Source of the DNA: Candidatus Poseidoniaceae archaeon
GTDB lineage: Archaea; Thermoplasmatota; Poseidoniia; Poseidoniales; Poseidoniaceae
Assembly (NCBI GenBank): GCA_029250345.1
Contig: JAQXFL010000134.1
Coordinates: forward strand, 1 to 5,082
Direction: 5' to 3'
Length of the DNA: 5,082 nt
Of the stretch, positions 1-5,082 are shown in pieces. The notes below the pieces were generated by a model. It saw nothing but the letters and a program-made list of their open reading frames with translations. It made no database searches and was not told where the DNA came from. Every line of letters begins with the position of its first letter. The first letter of the stretch is position 1. Made by a program: the position numbers and the translations under genes.

Positions 1-497
1 AACTCTTCCATCATGGCTTGAGGTTGCTGCTCTCCAAGCGAATCGACCCGTGATACGGCTTTCATTTGGTCGCCGATTTTGAACAACTCGTTGAATGCTT
101 CCTCGATATCTTTGGTTTGTTTGAGGAATCGTATTGGTGGCCAACCACAGTCAATAACACCGGGCTCAACCGTGCTTTCTTCGACCCAAGCTGCGCATGC
201 ATCACCATGGCACAGTGCGGAGAAGTTCTCTAAATCCATCCAAAATGTACGCCGGCCGCAGACAGGACAGTCTTTGCATTCCATGGTTGAGAGAACAGTG
301 ATGCCGTTTTCGCCAATGACGTCAACATCCCAAACGACGACCGATGATGATACGAGCAGCATTTGGTCGCTTTTTTTGAGGAAGCTTCGCAACACTTGCC
401 ACGCTGTCTCCTCAGTTGAGAAGCATCCCAGAGCAATTGAACCACCACCCTCTTCGACAGCAGACGGTACAAACACCCGTTGAACTTCATCCGCCAT
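1..497 (-). CDS. Unrecognised cysteine-rich protein, possible zinc ribbon (C-terminus cut by window edge)
   Basis: Open frame of 165 complete codons that runs off the left edge, so the C-terminus is missing. The ATG at 497 is the only possible upstream start because an in-frame TAA lies one codon before it. I do not recognise the family. Residues 1-70 look like a small alpha/beta region without clear motifs. Residues 74-101 hold a Cys cluster: C74-x2-C77-x2-C80, then C96-H97 and C101. The pairs CPVC (77-80) and CHGDAC (96-101), about 15 residues apart, would fit a four-Cys structural zinc site; this is inference from spacing. Residues 129-148 look helical and charged. No signal peptide or membrane segment is visible, so it is probably cytosolic. 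It follows folB by 36 nt on the same strand and is likely cotranscribed. There is no convincing Shine-Dalgarno sequence before the ATG. Coding status is supported by the long open frame and sensible composition; function is unknown. Confidence 0.7.
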   Translation of the reverse strand, partial: MADEVQRVFVPSAVEEGGGSIALGCFSTEETAWQVLRSFLKKSDQMLLVSSSVVVWDVDVIGENGITVLSTMECKDCPVCGRRTFWMDLENFSALCHGDACAAWVEESTVEPGVIDCGWPPIRFLKQTKDIEEAFNELFKIGDQMKAVSRVDSLGEQQPQAMMEE

Positions 498-533
498 GAA
501 TTACCGTGGCTGTTGTTGTGTTTCAAGGCTCGG

Positions 534-896
534 TCAGTTTCGACTCCATTCCAGTTCAACAACTGCTAAACCGCCGGGATGCGGTAATGGCGCTTCAGGT
601 TTCTCGATCCGAACATGGATTGAGGCGACATTGGATTTCTCTTTGAGCATCTCAGCGACTCGCTGTGCCATGGTTTCCAGCAACAGTATTGGTTTTTCAG
701 CATTCAACATCACTTCATCTATAGCAATTTGAATGTCTGCATAGTTGAGCGTATTCTCAAGGTTCTCTTCGATTGGCTGCTCGAGGAGTGTTGTCCATAC
801 GCTGAACACAAACGGTTGTTCGTTTTCATGTTCATGGCTAAAGTAGCCGTGCTTCGCCATGACGGTGTAGGATTCCAAGGCAACTCGAAAGGTCAT
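534..896 (-). CDS. folB: Dihydroneopterin aldolase, FolB type
   Basis: A 120-residue protein matching the FolB/DHNA family in length and motif order. FolB splits 7,8-dihydroneopterin to 6-hydroxymethyl-7,8-dihydropterin and glycolaldehyde in cytosolic folate synthesis. Compared from memory with Staphylococcus aureus DHNA, the active-site positions line up: E22 in the segment HGYFSHEHENEQPF, Y52 in LNYADI, E74 in LLETMAQRV, and the catalytic Lys at K99 in VRIEKPEAPLP. The family normally forms octamers of four-stranded T-fold subunits. The ATG at 896 is supported by a strong Shine-Dalgarno sequence overlapping the stop of the parvulin gene, 8 nt upstream, which implies translational coupling. 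Many archaea use the unrelated MptD enzyme for this step, so a bacterial-type FolB would fit acquisition from bacteria if the host is archaeal. Some family members also act as epimerase or, as FolX, on the triphosphate; sequence alone does not separate these. Confidence 0.9.
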   Translation of the reverse strand: MTFRVALESYTVMAKHGYFSHEHENEQPFVFSVWTTLLEQPIEENLENTLNYADIQIAIDEVMLNAEKPILLLETMAQRVAEMLKEKSNVASIHVRIEKPEAPLPHPGGLAVVELEWSRN

Positions 897-899
897 CGA

Positions 900-906
900 A
901 TCACCT
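900..906 (-). promoter_or_regulatory. Shine-Dalgarno sequence of folB
   Basis: On the minus strand this reads AGGTGAT, a seven-base match to the complement of the 16S rRNA 3' end (GGAGGTGATC). The GGTG core is 5 nt before the folB ATG. It overlaps the TAG stop of the parvulin gene, so ribosomes finishing that gene could re-initiate on folB. Confidence 0.75.
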
Positions 907-1192
907 ATTCATCTCGTTCATGGACCCAAATCAAATGGTATCCAAATTGAGTTTTGACGGGTTCAGATACGCTTGCGACGGGAATTGTCCAAACTGCTTC
1001 TTCAAACTCTCGAACCATTTGTCCTTTGCGAAACCAGCCAAGGTCTCCGCCTTTCTGACTCGATGGGCAAGTGCTTTTCTTCCGGGCGAGTTTTTGAAAA
1101 TCTTTCAACTTGCTTACCTTCTCTTTGATTTGTACTGCCTCGGATTTCGAGGTGACCAAAATGTGAGATGCCCATGCACTTGGAGCGACCAT
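905..1192 (-). CDS. Parvulin-type peptidyl-prolyl cis-trans isomerase (PpiC/rotamase)
   Basis: A single-domain parvulin of 95 residues from the ATG at 1192. Parvulins catalyse cis-trans isomerisation of prolyl peptide bonds during folding. Family marks run in order: SHILV with the active-site His (H10), Cys at the Pin1 Cys113 position (C42), GGDLGWFRKGQMV (48-60), hydrophobic pocket residues M59 and F63, then PVKTQFGYHLI with FGYH (83-86) and the second active-site His H86. The length and absence of any extra domain or signal peptide match cytosolic archaeal parvulins such as Cenarchaeum PinA and bacterial Par10, not the membrane-anchored PrsA/SurA types. A GTG at 1204 adds four residues; an in-frame TAA lies a few codons further upstream. 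Neither start has a clear Shine-Dalgarno sequence, so the ATG was chosen because it begins about eight residues before the SHILV strand, as is usual. It lies 39 nt after the peptidase gene and 8 nt before folB. Confidence 0.9.
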   Translation of the reverse strand: MVAPSAWASHILVTSKSEAVQIKEKVSKLKDFQKLARKKSTCPSSQKGGDLGWFRKGQMVREFEEAVWTIPVASVSEPVKTQFGYHLIWVHERDE

Positions 1193-1231
1193 GCGACAAG
1201 CCACTGGCTTCAGTTATTGAAAGTCTCGCTA

Positions 1232-3016
1232 TCAAGCATCTAGGTCGTAAGCAAGCAATCTGATGTACGTTCCATACACAGTCGATGAAACCGAAAGCGA
1301 TTCTTCGTTAAACCGGTCCATAGTGTCGAGGTATGTGTGGTACTCCCAACTGCCACTGCCGTAGCATACCGCAGCTCGTCCGTTTTTACCACCTAAGTCG
1401 TAGACAAATGGACAATGGTCGGAGTTGCATGGCATTTGATCAGGGTCGCCTTGCGCTCCGTCGAGTAGACTGAATTGGATGTCGTATTTGTCGGCAATTT
1501 CACTTCTCTCTTGTTTGTAGAGGTCAGTAATTCGTACGATGTGTCCATAGTCGTCTTTGTTGTTGGTAAACAACTGCAGTGAATTGCCTCGGTTTGCAAA
1601 GTCAGAATCAACATGATTCATATCGAGATTGATATAGAGCCTTAGGTTTTCACGGAGGCTGCTTTGCATCTGAGCAACATACGCTCGACTGCCCCATAGT
1701 CCCTCTTCTTCTCCACCCCACGTGCAGAATCGAATTGTTCGTTCAGGTGTTCCAGTCTGATTGATTACTTCTGCAATCTGACGCGCCATCTCGAGAACAC
1801 TTGCTGTGCCTGATGTGTCGTCGACGGCACCTTGACCGTGATAGACCGTATCGTGGTGGGCACCTGCAATCACGACTTCCGATGTCCTGCCTTCAATGGT
1901 TCCACACGGGACATAAATTGAACGTTCTTGATCGTTGGTGACATCGATGATTAACTCTATAGAAGCAGGCTCAGTGGAATTGATGACCATTGTTTCAAAT
2001 ATGTCTCCAGCATCTTTTGACATGGAAATGAACGGAATATCCGAGGGTAGGCTTCCACCGTTTGCTTCAACCAGTGCATCGTAGTTCGTTCCCTTAAAAA
2101 TTGGAACGCAGTCGTTGCCTTCGATTTTCCCGCAGTTGTAGTTCTTGTTCACACTGATGAGTCCTGCTAGGTCGTTGATTGCGGCGTTGCTGTACAATTC
2201 TGTGTTTCCTACCTTGGAACTGTCTCCTCGTACATATCCTATTGTTCCAGTCGCTGTTTGCCACAATGACTCGTCAGTGCCGTTGCCCAAATCCGTGACT
2301 GAGATTTCTTCATTGAACATGTATTCTGACTGGCCAGAGAATCCTTGAATCACATAGTCGGAACGGTGTTGGAAAGAGGTGACTTGAGATCCTGGTGCAA
2401 AAATACCTTCACAAGGAGAGTTTCCGCCTAAACCACGGACGCAGAGTCTAAAACTGGGTTCAGAATTTACATGATGCATTGGGACTTGGAATTCATTGTT
2501 TTGAGGTGTATACCCCATGTCCTGTAACTTATCGAGGATATACTGTGAAGTGTTTGTTTCCTCAATGGTTCCACTCATTCGTCCTTCCCAATCGGGATGC
2601 CCTAAATTGACGAGATCCTGTGCATAATTGCGAGCTTGGTCCTGATCAAAATCAATTAACTCATAATCGTACTGACGTTCAAATCCAAGCCATGTTGGCT
2701 TGAATACGAGAATGGTAGCCGTTACCATGATGACCGCCATCGCAATTGCAATGATTGCACCAACATTGAGGGGGCCGTAAACTTGAACCCCCATTCTCTG
2801 TTTGAAGGTTAAGTCTCCAGTTGGTCCATCATCATCCTCGAGACTTATGGATTTTTTAGAGGTGAATACCTCGTCATTGAACGGTTTTTGAATTGGGGAA
2901 GAGTCGCTCAGCCGAGCGATTAACTCAGCCTTACGCCCGCTGACGGGCAGACCTTTGCTGCGAAGCAATTCTTTGAGTTCTGCGACGGAATATTGGGACA
3001 ACATTGTCTCGTCCAT
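1232..3016 (-). CDS. SAP domain, transmembrane, PA-like and M28 zinc aminopeptidase protein
   Basis: A 594-residue multidomain protein. Residues 8-38 form a SAP-type helix-extended-helix motif (YSVAELKELLRSKGLPVSGR, then KAELIARL), normally associated with DNA binding. A polar, acidic linker (40-80) leads to one hydrophobic membrane segment at about 84-105. Residues 120-230 are a lead-in region, 235-345 resemble a protease-associated (PA) insert (GTIGYVRGD, AGLISVN, IPFISMSKDAG), and 365-590 are the M28 peptidase. The di-zinc ligands are all present: H387 (AHHDT), D399 (GAVDDTSG), E437 with catalytic E436 (WGGEEEGLWGS), D465 (NLDM) and H534 (SDHCPF); a conserved YHTYLDTMDRF follows at 559-569. 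The enzyme should therefore be active, releasing N-terminal amino acids or dipeptides. Paired cysteines and several N-x-S/T sequons beyond the membrane segment suggest an outside-facing peptidase; this is inference. The start at 3016 has only a weak GAG-type signal; M5 at 3004 is an alternative that keeps every domain. Confidence 0.92.
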   Translation of the reverse strand: MDETMLSQYSVAELKELLRSKGLPVSGRKAELIARLSDSSPIQKPFNDEVFTSKKSISLEDDDGPTGDLTFKQRMGVQVYGPLNVGAIIAIAMAVIMVTATILVFKPTWLGFERQYDYELIDFDQDQARNYAQDLVNLGHPDWEGRMSGTIEETNTSQYILDKLQDMGYTPQNNEFQVPMHHVNSEPSFRLCVRGLGGNSPCEGIFAPGSQVTSFQHRSDYVIQGFSGQSEYMFNEEISVTDLGNGTDESLWQTATGTIGYVRGDSSKVGNTELYSNAAINDLAGLISVNKNYNCGKIEGNDCVPIFKGTNYDALVEANGGSLPSDIPFISMSKDAGDIFETMVINSTEPASIELIIDVTNDQERSIYVPCGTIEGRTSEVVIAGAHHDTVYHGQGAVDDTSGTASVLEMARQIAEVINQTGTPERTIRFCTWGGEEEGLWGSRAYVAQMQSSLRENLRLYINLDMNHVDSDFANRGNSLQLFTNNKDDYGHIVRITDLYKQERSEIADKYDIQFSLLDGAQGDPDQMPCNSDHCPFVYDLGGKNGRAAVCYGSGSWEYHTYLDTMDRFNEESLSVSSTVYGTYIRLLAYDLDA

Positions 3017-3061
3017 GAAACTCTCAACCGGTTATGGTTCAAGAATGCCGTGGTTGGAAGT

Positions 3062-3634
3062 TCAGTCGATTTCCTCGCCCGTCCATCGTGTTCCAAGTTT
3101 GTGCTCGATGCCGATGTGGTCAAGAATCCGAGCGACAACAAAATCAACCATGTCGTCGATGGTCTTTGGATGGTTGTAGAATCCAGGTGAAGCAGGAATC
3201 ACAATTGCACCCCATTGCGAAAGTTTGTGCATATTTTCCAGATGAACGGTAGCGTACGGAGCTTCTCTCGGTACAATGATGAGTTTTCTACGTTCCTTCA
3301 ATGCTACTATTGCCGAGCGTGTTATGAGATTATCACCGATTCCTGCGCCAAGTTTGCCCAGGGTTGTTCCCGAACACGGACAAAGCACGACTGCATCAAT
3401 GTTGGCTGAGCCTGATGCTGATTTAGCACCGATGTTTTTGTCGTTCTCAAGTAGTGCTCCAGTCTCTTCTGCGAGTATTTCTTTGGTCGTGTTGCACTCG
3501 TGCTTGAGCGTTATCTCTCCGGCATTGGTAACGACCAAACGGACTGGTATATCCTTCGATGTCAAAACCTCGACCAAGCGCTTGCCATAGACAGCACCGG
3601 ACGCACCTGATATTCCAACAACAACTTCGCCCAT
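3062..3634 (-). CDS. ubiX: Flavin prenyltransferase, UbiX/Pad1 type
   Basis: A 190-residue flavoprotein of the UbiX family at its usual length. UbiX joins a dimethylallyl group to FMN to make prenylated FMN, the cofactor of UbiD-type decarboxylases. Diagnostic segments are the N-terminal FMN-binding GISGASGAVYGKRL (7-20), PCSGTTLGKLGAGIGDN (86-102) followed by LITRSA, the VPREAP loop (121-126) with the conserved Arg/Glu, and PASPGFYNHPKTIDDMV (147-163) with the active-site Tyr Y153. It is soluble, with no signal or membrane segment, and the family forms dodecamers. No UbiD partner is in this window. In archaea the cofactor may serve a quinone pathway or the UbiD-like decarboxylase of the archaeal mevalonate route; which applies here cannot be seen. 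The gene is preceded by an 82-nt spacer with a TATA-like element about 26 nt before the ATG and no Shine-Dalgarno sequence, which points to a leaderless transcript. The peptidase gene follows after 45 nt. Confidence 0.93.
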   Translation of the reverse strand: MGEVVVGISGASGAVYGKRLVEVLTSKDIPVRLVVTNAGEITLKHECNTTKEILAEETGALLENDKNIGAKSASGSANIDAVVLCPCSGTTLGKLGAGIGDNLITRSAIVALKERRKLIIVPREAPYATVHLENMHKLSQWGAIVIPASPGFYNHPKTIDDMVDFVVARILDHIGIEHKLGTRWTGEEID

Positions 3635-3656
3635 GTGTTGAGGTGAAGGTTCTGCC

Positions 3657-3662
3657 TTTTAT
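3657..3662 (-). promoter_or_regulatory. Putative archaeal TATA box for leaderless ubiX transcript
   Basis: The minus strand reads GTGCATAAAAGG around this site. The ATAAAA core is centred about 26 nt before the ubiX ATG, the spacing expected between an archaeal TATA box and the transcription start when the message begins at the start codon. The absence of a Shine-Dalgarno sequence before ubiX and the 82-nt spacer, the longest between genes in the window, agree with this. The B-recognition element upstream is not clear-cut. Confidence 0.45.
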
Positions 3663-3716
3663 GCACTTGTTTTACGAAAACGGTCCTAGCGAAGTAAATC
3701 CTCTATAGATAGGCGA

Positions 3717-4355
3717 CTACAAGAGTCGAATACGACCTATGGATTCCTGCATGGTCGCATACAGTGCTTCGATGAGTTCCTCTCGCTGAATGTGAAAACC
3801 TTCTCCTGCCAGAGAGGTTGTGGTGTTTTCGTCTAAACCGCATCCTGCAAGCATTTCTACTCGCCCTTTTGGAGTATCGTAGTTGATCGTGAAACCGTGA
3901 CGAGAAGTCCATCGTAAAAATGAGAGTCCGATACTTGAAATCTTCTTTCCGTTGACCCATACGCCCTGCATTCGTTCGTCTAAGTGCCCCTCAATGCCAC
4001 ATTCTTTCAAGGCGTTGATAATCCACTTCTCGAGTAAAGAGATGATTGCAGCTACCGATACTTCGCCATCGAGGTCCCATTTGAAAATAGGGTAAGCCAC
4101 TATTTGCCCTTCGCCGTGCCATGTGAGACCGCCACCCCTGTCGACTGGATGTGAGGCATAACCTTCGGGAGGAGCGATGCCATCGTGACGTGCGCGAGGT
4201 CCTACTGTGACGATTTCTGGATGTTCAAGAAGAAGTAAAGTATCTGTGATTTCATCGTTGATGCGTTGATTTTGTAAATCCTTCATCAATTCGAGTGCTT
4301 CAACGTATGGCACGCTGCCCAGCAAGCGGACATCGACACCTCGTTCCCCGCTCAT
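3717..4355 (-). CDS. lipB: Lipoyl(octanoyl) transferase LipB
   Basis: A 212-residue LipB from the ATG at 4355. LipB moves octanoyl groups from acyl carrier protein to lipoyl domains of 2-oxoacid dehydrogenases or the glycine cleavage H protein; LipA then adds sulphur. Visible family motifs are LLLEHPEIVTVGPRARHDG (41-59), the substrate-site block DRGGGLTWHGEGQIVAYPI (72-90) with H80, VWVNGKKISSIGL (132-144) containing the catalytic Lys K138, HGFTINYD (153-160), and AGCGLDENTTTSL (170-182) with the catalytic Cys C172. Both halves of the Cys/Lys dyad are intact. A longer reading to 4553 would add 66 residues inside the dUTPase gene and lacks LipB character, so it was rejected; the ATG at 4355 has GGAG 5 nt upstream and gives a normal family length. 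A GTG two codons earlier is possible. The gene lies 40 nt after dut and is probably cotranscribed with it. LipB is not universal in archaea, so it may have come from bacteria. Confidence 0.93.
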   Translation of the reverse strand: MSGERGVDVRLLGSVPYVEALELMKDLQNQRINDEITDTLLLLEHPEIVTVGPRARHDGIAPPEGYASHPVDRGGGLTWHGEGQIVAYPIFKWDLDGEVSVAAIISLLEKWIINALKECGIEGHLDERMQGVWVNGKKISSIGLSFLRWTSRHGFTINYDTPKGRVEMLAGCGLDENTTTSLAGEGFHIQREELIEALYATMQESIGRIRLL

Positions 4356-4357
4356 GT

Positions 4358-4364
4358 TCACTCC
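4358..4364 (-). promoter_or_regulatory. Shine-Dalgarno sequence of lipB
   Basis: The minus strand reads GGAGTGA here, with GGAG exactly 5 nt before the ATG at 4355. This decides the lipB start and rules against the longer open frame that begins inside the dUTPase gene. Confidence 0.7.
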
Positions 4365-4395
4365 AACCGGAACTGTCGCATCAATACATGCCTCG

Positions 4396-4848
4396 TTAAA
4401 ACTTGCCAGTTGAACCAAATCCGCCAATACCGCGTTCAGTTTGGCCAAGTTGTTCGATGCTTGTTTCTTGAACAGTGACCAGAGGTACTGGCGCAAAGAG
4501 CAGTTGAGCAACTCTTTCGCCTTTCGCCACGATGAACTCCTTTCCTTCTCCAATCCATGTTGCTAAGACCATGAGTTCACCGCGATAATCCGAATCGATG
4601 GTTCCAATGCCATTGGGCATGATCATGCCTTTCTTGCCGAGTGAAGAACGGCATCGAATTTGTCCTTCCCAGCCCTCGGGAATGGCAACGGCGAGTCCAG
4701 TACGAATCATCGCACTTTTTTGCCTGGTCACTCGTGTTTCTTCAAGCGCATACAAATCCCAACCTGCAGCTTGAGGTGAGCCTTGCGTTGGAAGTCTTGC
4801 CTCCTCATCGAGGCGGGCGAATTGTACGTTAAGTCGGACTCTTTCCAT
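4396..4848 (-). CDS. dut: Deoxyuridine 5'-triphosphate nucleotidohydrolase (trimeric dUTPase)
   Basis: A 150-residue trimeric dUTPase that hydrolyses dUTP to dUMP and pyrophosphate, keeping uracil out of DNA and supplying dUMP for thymidylate synthesis. All five family motifs are present in order: motif 1 AAGWDLYA (27-34), motif 2 RSSLGKKG (67-74), motif 3 GIGTIDSDYRGEL (80-92) with the catalytic Asp D85, motif 4 GERVAQLLF (110-118), and the C-terminal arm motif 5 RGIGGFGSTG (139-148), whose Phe F144 stacks on uracil. The complete arm shows the gene is intact. The frame stays open to an ATG at 4920, which would add 24 residues with no family resemblance. The ATG at 4848 was preferred because the first strand then begins, as usual, about 26 residues before motif 1. 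Neither start has a clear Shine-Dalgarno sequence, so the longer form remains possible. It appears to be the first gene of a dut-lipB unit. Confidence 0.94.
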   Translation of the reverse strand: MERVRLNVQFARLDEEARLPTQGSPQAAGWDLYALEETRVTRQKSAMIRTGLAVAIPEGWEGQIRCRSSLGKKGMIMPNGIGTIDSDYRGELMVLATWIGEGKEFIVAKGERVAQLLFAPVPLVTVQETSIEQLGQTERGIGGFGSTGKF

Positions 4849-5082
4849 GTTCAAACCAAACGAAGACGGTTTTTGACAATTGTCGTTGGAATCTTTGTTG
4901 AGCAAAAGCGATATTGTCATTTCATGTCTTAACTGGCTTTTTGGGTGTGTATGAGATTCTTCTAATTTGTGTGTGCCTACATGGGATTCTTGTTAGCTGG
5001 GGTGTCAAACCATTGCACAAAATTAAACAAATAAGTTTGTATTAAGGATGTATTTTTTGTATAATACAAATTAATATAGTTG
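4849..5082. other. AT-rich upstream region, no convincing gene; likely promoter region of dut
   Basis: This stretch precedes dut and reaches the window edge. Its distal part (about 5015-5082) is far richer in A and T than the genes. It is dense in stop codons on the plus strand and in two of the three minus frames. The third minus frame stays open for 34 codons from the edge to a TAG at 4977-4979, which is too short and too AT-biased to call. Several TATA-like strings are present, but none sits at the 26-nt leaderless distance from either possible dut start, so I do not assign a specific promoter. If the dut start at 4920 is correct, the coding part begins there. Confidence 0.5.
5027..5070. 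repeat. Cluster of TTTGT/ACAAA inverted repeats in AT-rich DNA
   Basis: Two inverted pairs lie close together: ACAAA (5027-5031) with TTTGT (5036-5040), and a perfect 7+1+7 palindrome TTTGTATAATACAAA (5056-5070). The heptamer TTTGTAT occurs at 5036 and again at 5056, 20 nt apart, about two helical turns. Such spacing is typical of tandem operator half-sites, but short AT-rich motifs recur easily by chance, so a regulatory role is only a possibility. Confidence 0.45.

Noticed and set aside
79..483. A 134-codon plus-strand open frame
   Set aside because: It is antisense to the Cys-rich gene, with a low-complexity Ser/Thr-rich translation and no motif or ribosome site.
230..562. A 110-codon minus-strand open frame overlapping the end of folB
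   Set aside because: It is out of frame with the gene starting at 497, overlaps folB, and its translation is rich in Cys, Ser and Lys runs without motifs; it is a shadow.
1002..1235. A 77-codon minus-strand open frame overlapping the parvulin gene
   Set aside because: It is a frame shadow of the parvulin gene, whose own frame carries all the family motifs.
3026..3033. Eight-base palindrome AACCGGTT in the ubiX-peptidase spacer
   Set aside because: It is too short, unrepeated and not followed by a T-run, so there is no support for a terminator or operator.
3276..3590. A 104-codon plus-strand open frame opposite ubiX
   Set aside because: It is antisense to a clearly recognisable UbiX, and its translation is Ser/Pro-rich without motifs.
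3669..3681. GTTTT-ACG-AAAAC inverted repeat between lipB and ubiX, considered as a lipB terminator
   Set aside because: The stem is five weak base pairs without a following T-tract; it may only be part of the AT-rich ubiX promoter area.
4356..4553. N-terminal extension of LipB by 66 residues
   Set aside because: It lies mostly inside the dUTPase coding region, lacks LipB similarity, and a good Shine-Dalgarno sequence supports the ATG at 4355.
1..5082. Search for CRISPR array, insertion sequence, tRNA, phage or defence genes
   Set aside because: No regularly spaced repeats, transposase, cloverleaf or defence-type domains were seen; apart from one unrecognised edge gene the genes look like housekeeping functions.

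Overview
The window reads as a compact chromosomal stretch of a marine planktonic archaeon, most likely Marine Group II Euryarchaeota (Poseidoniales). This is an inference. It rests on a SAP-domain/transmembrane/M28 peptidase protein of a style common in that group, a short stand-alone archaeal-size parvulin, bacterial-type metabolic genes (FolB, LipB), and Shine-Dalgarno-led starts mixed with a probable leaderless start. No rRNA or marker gene is present to confirm it, and a marine bacterium cannot be fully excluded.

All seven genes lie on the minus strand, so transcription runs from high to low coordinates. In that order they are: an AT-rich upstream region (4849-5082); dUTP pyrophosphatase (4848-4396); lipoyl(octanoyl) transferase LipB (4355-3717); an 82-nt spacer with a TATA-like element about 26 nt before the next start; UbiX-type flavin prenyltransferase (3634-3062); a 594-residue SAP/TM/PA/M28 metallopeptidase (3016-1232); a parvulin-type peptidyl-prolyl isomerase (1192-905); FolB-type dihydroneopterin aldolase (896-534); and an unrecognised cysteine-rich protein that leaves the window at base 1 (497-1).

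The spacers suggest two transcription units, dut-lipB and ubiX-M28-parvulin-folB-unknown, with an internal promoter before ubiX. The products serve different housekeeping tasks: nucleotide pool sanitation, lipoylation, prenyl-FMN supply, extracellular peptide degradation, protein folding and folate synthesis. They do not form one obvious pathway. I see no CRISPR array, insertion sequence, tRNA, phage or defence module.

The items most worth a second look are the SAP domain joined through a membrane segment to an apparently exported peptidase, the Cys-cluster protein at the left edge, and a cluster of TTTGT/ACAAA inverted repeats in the AT-rich right edge.
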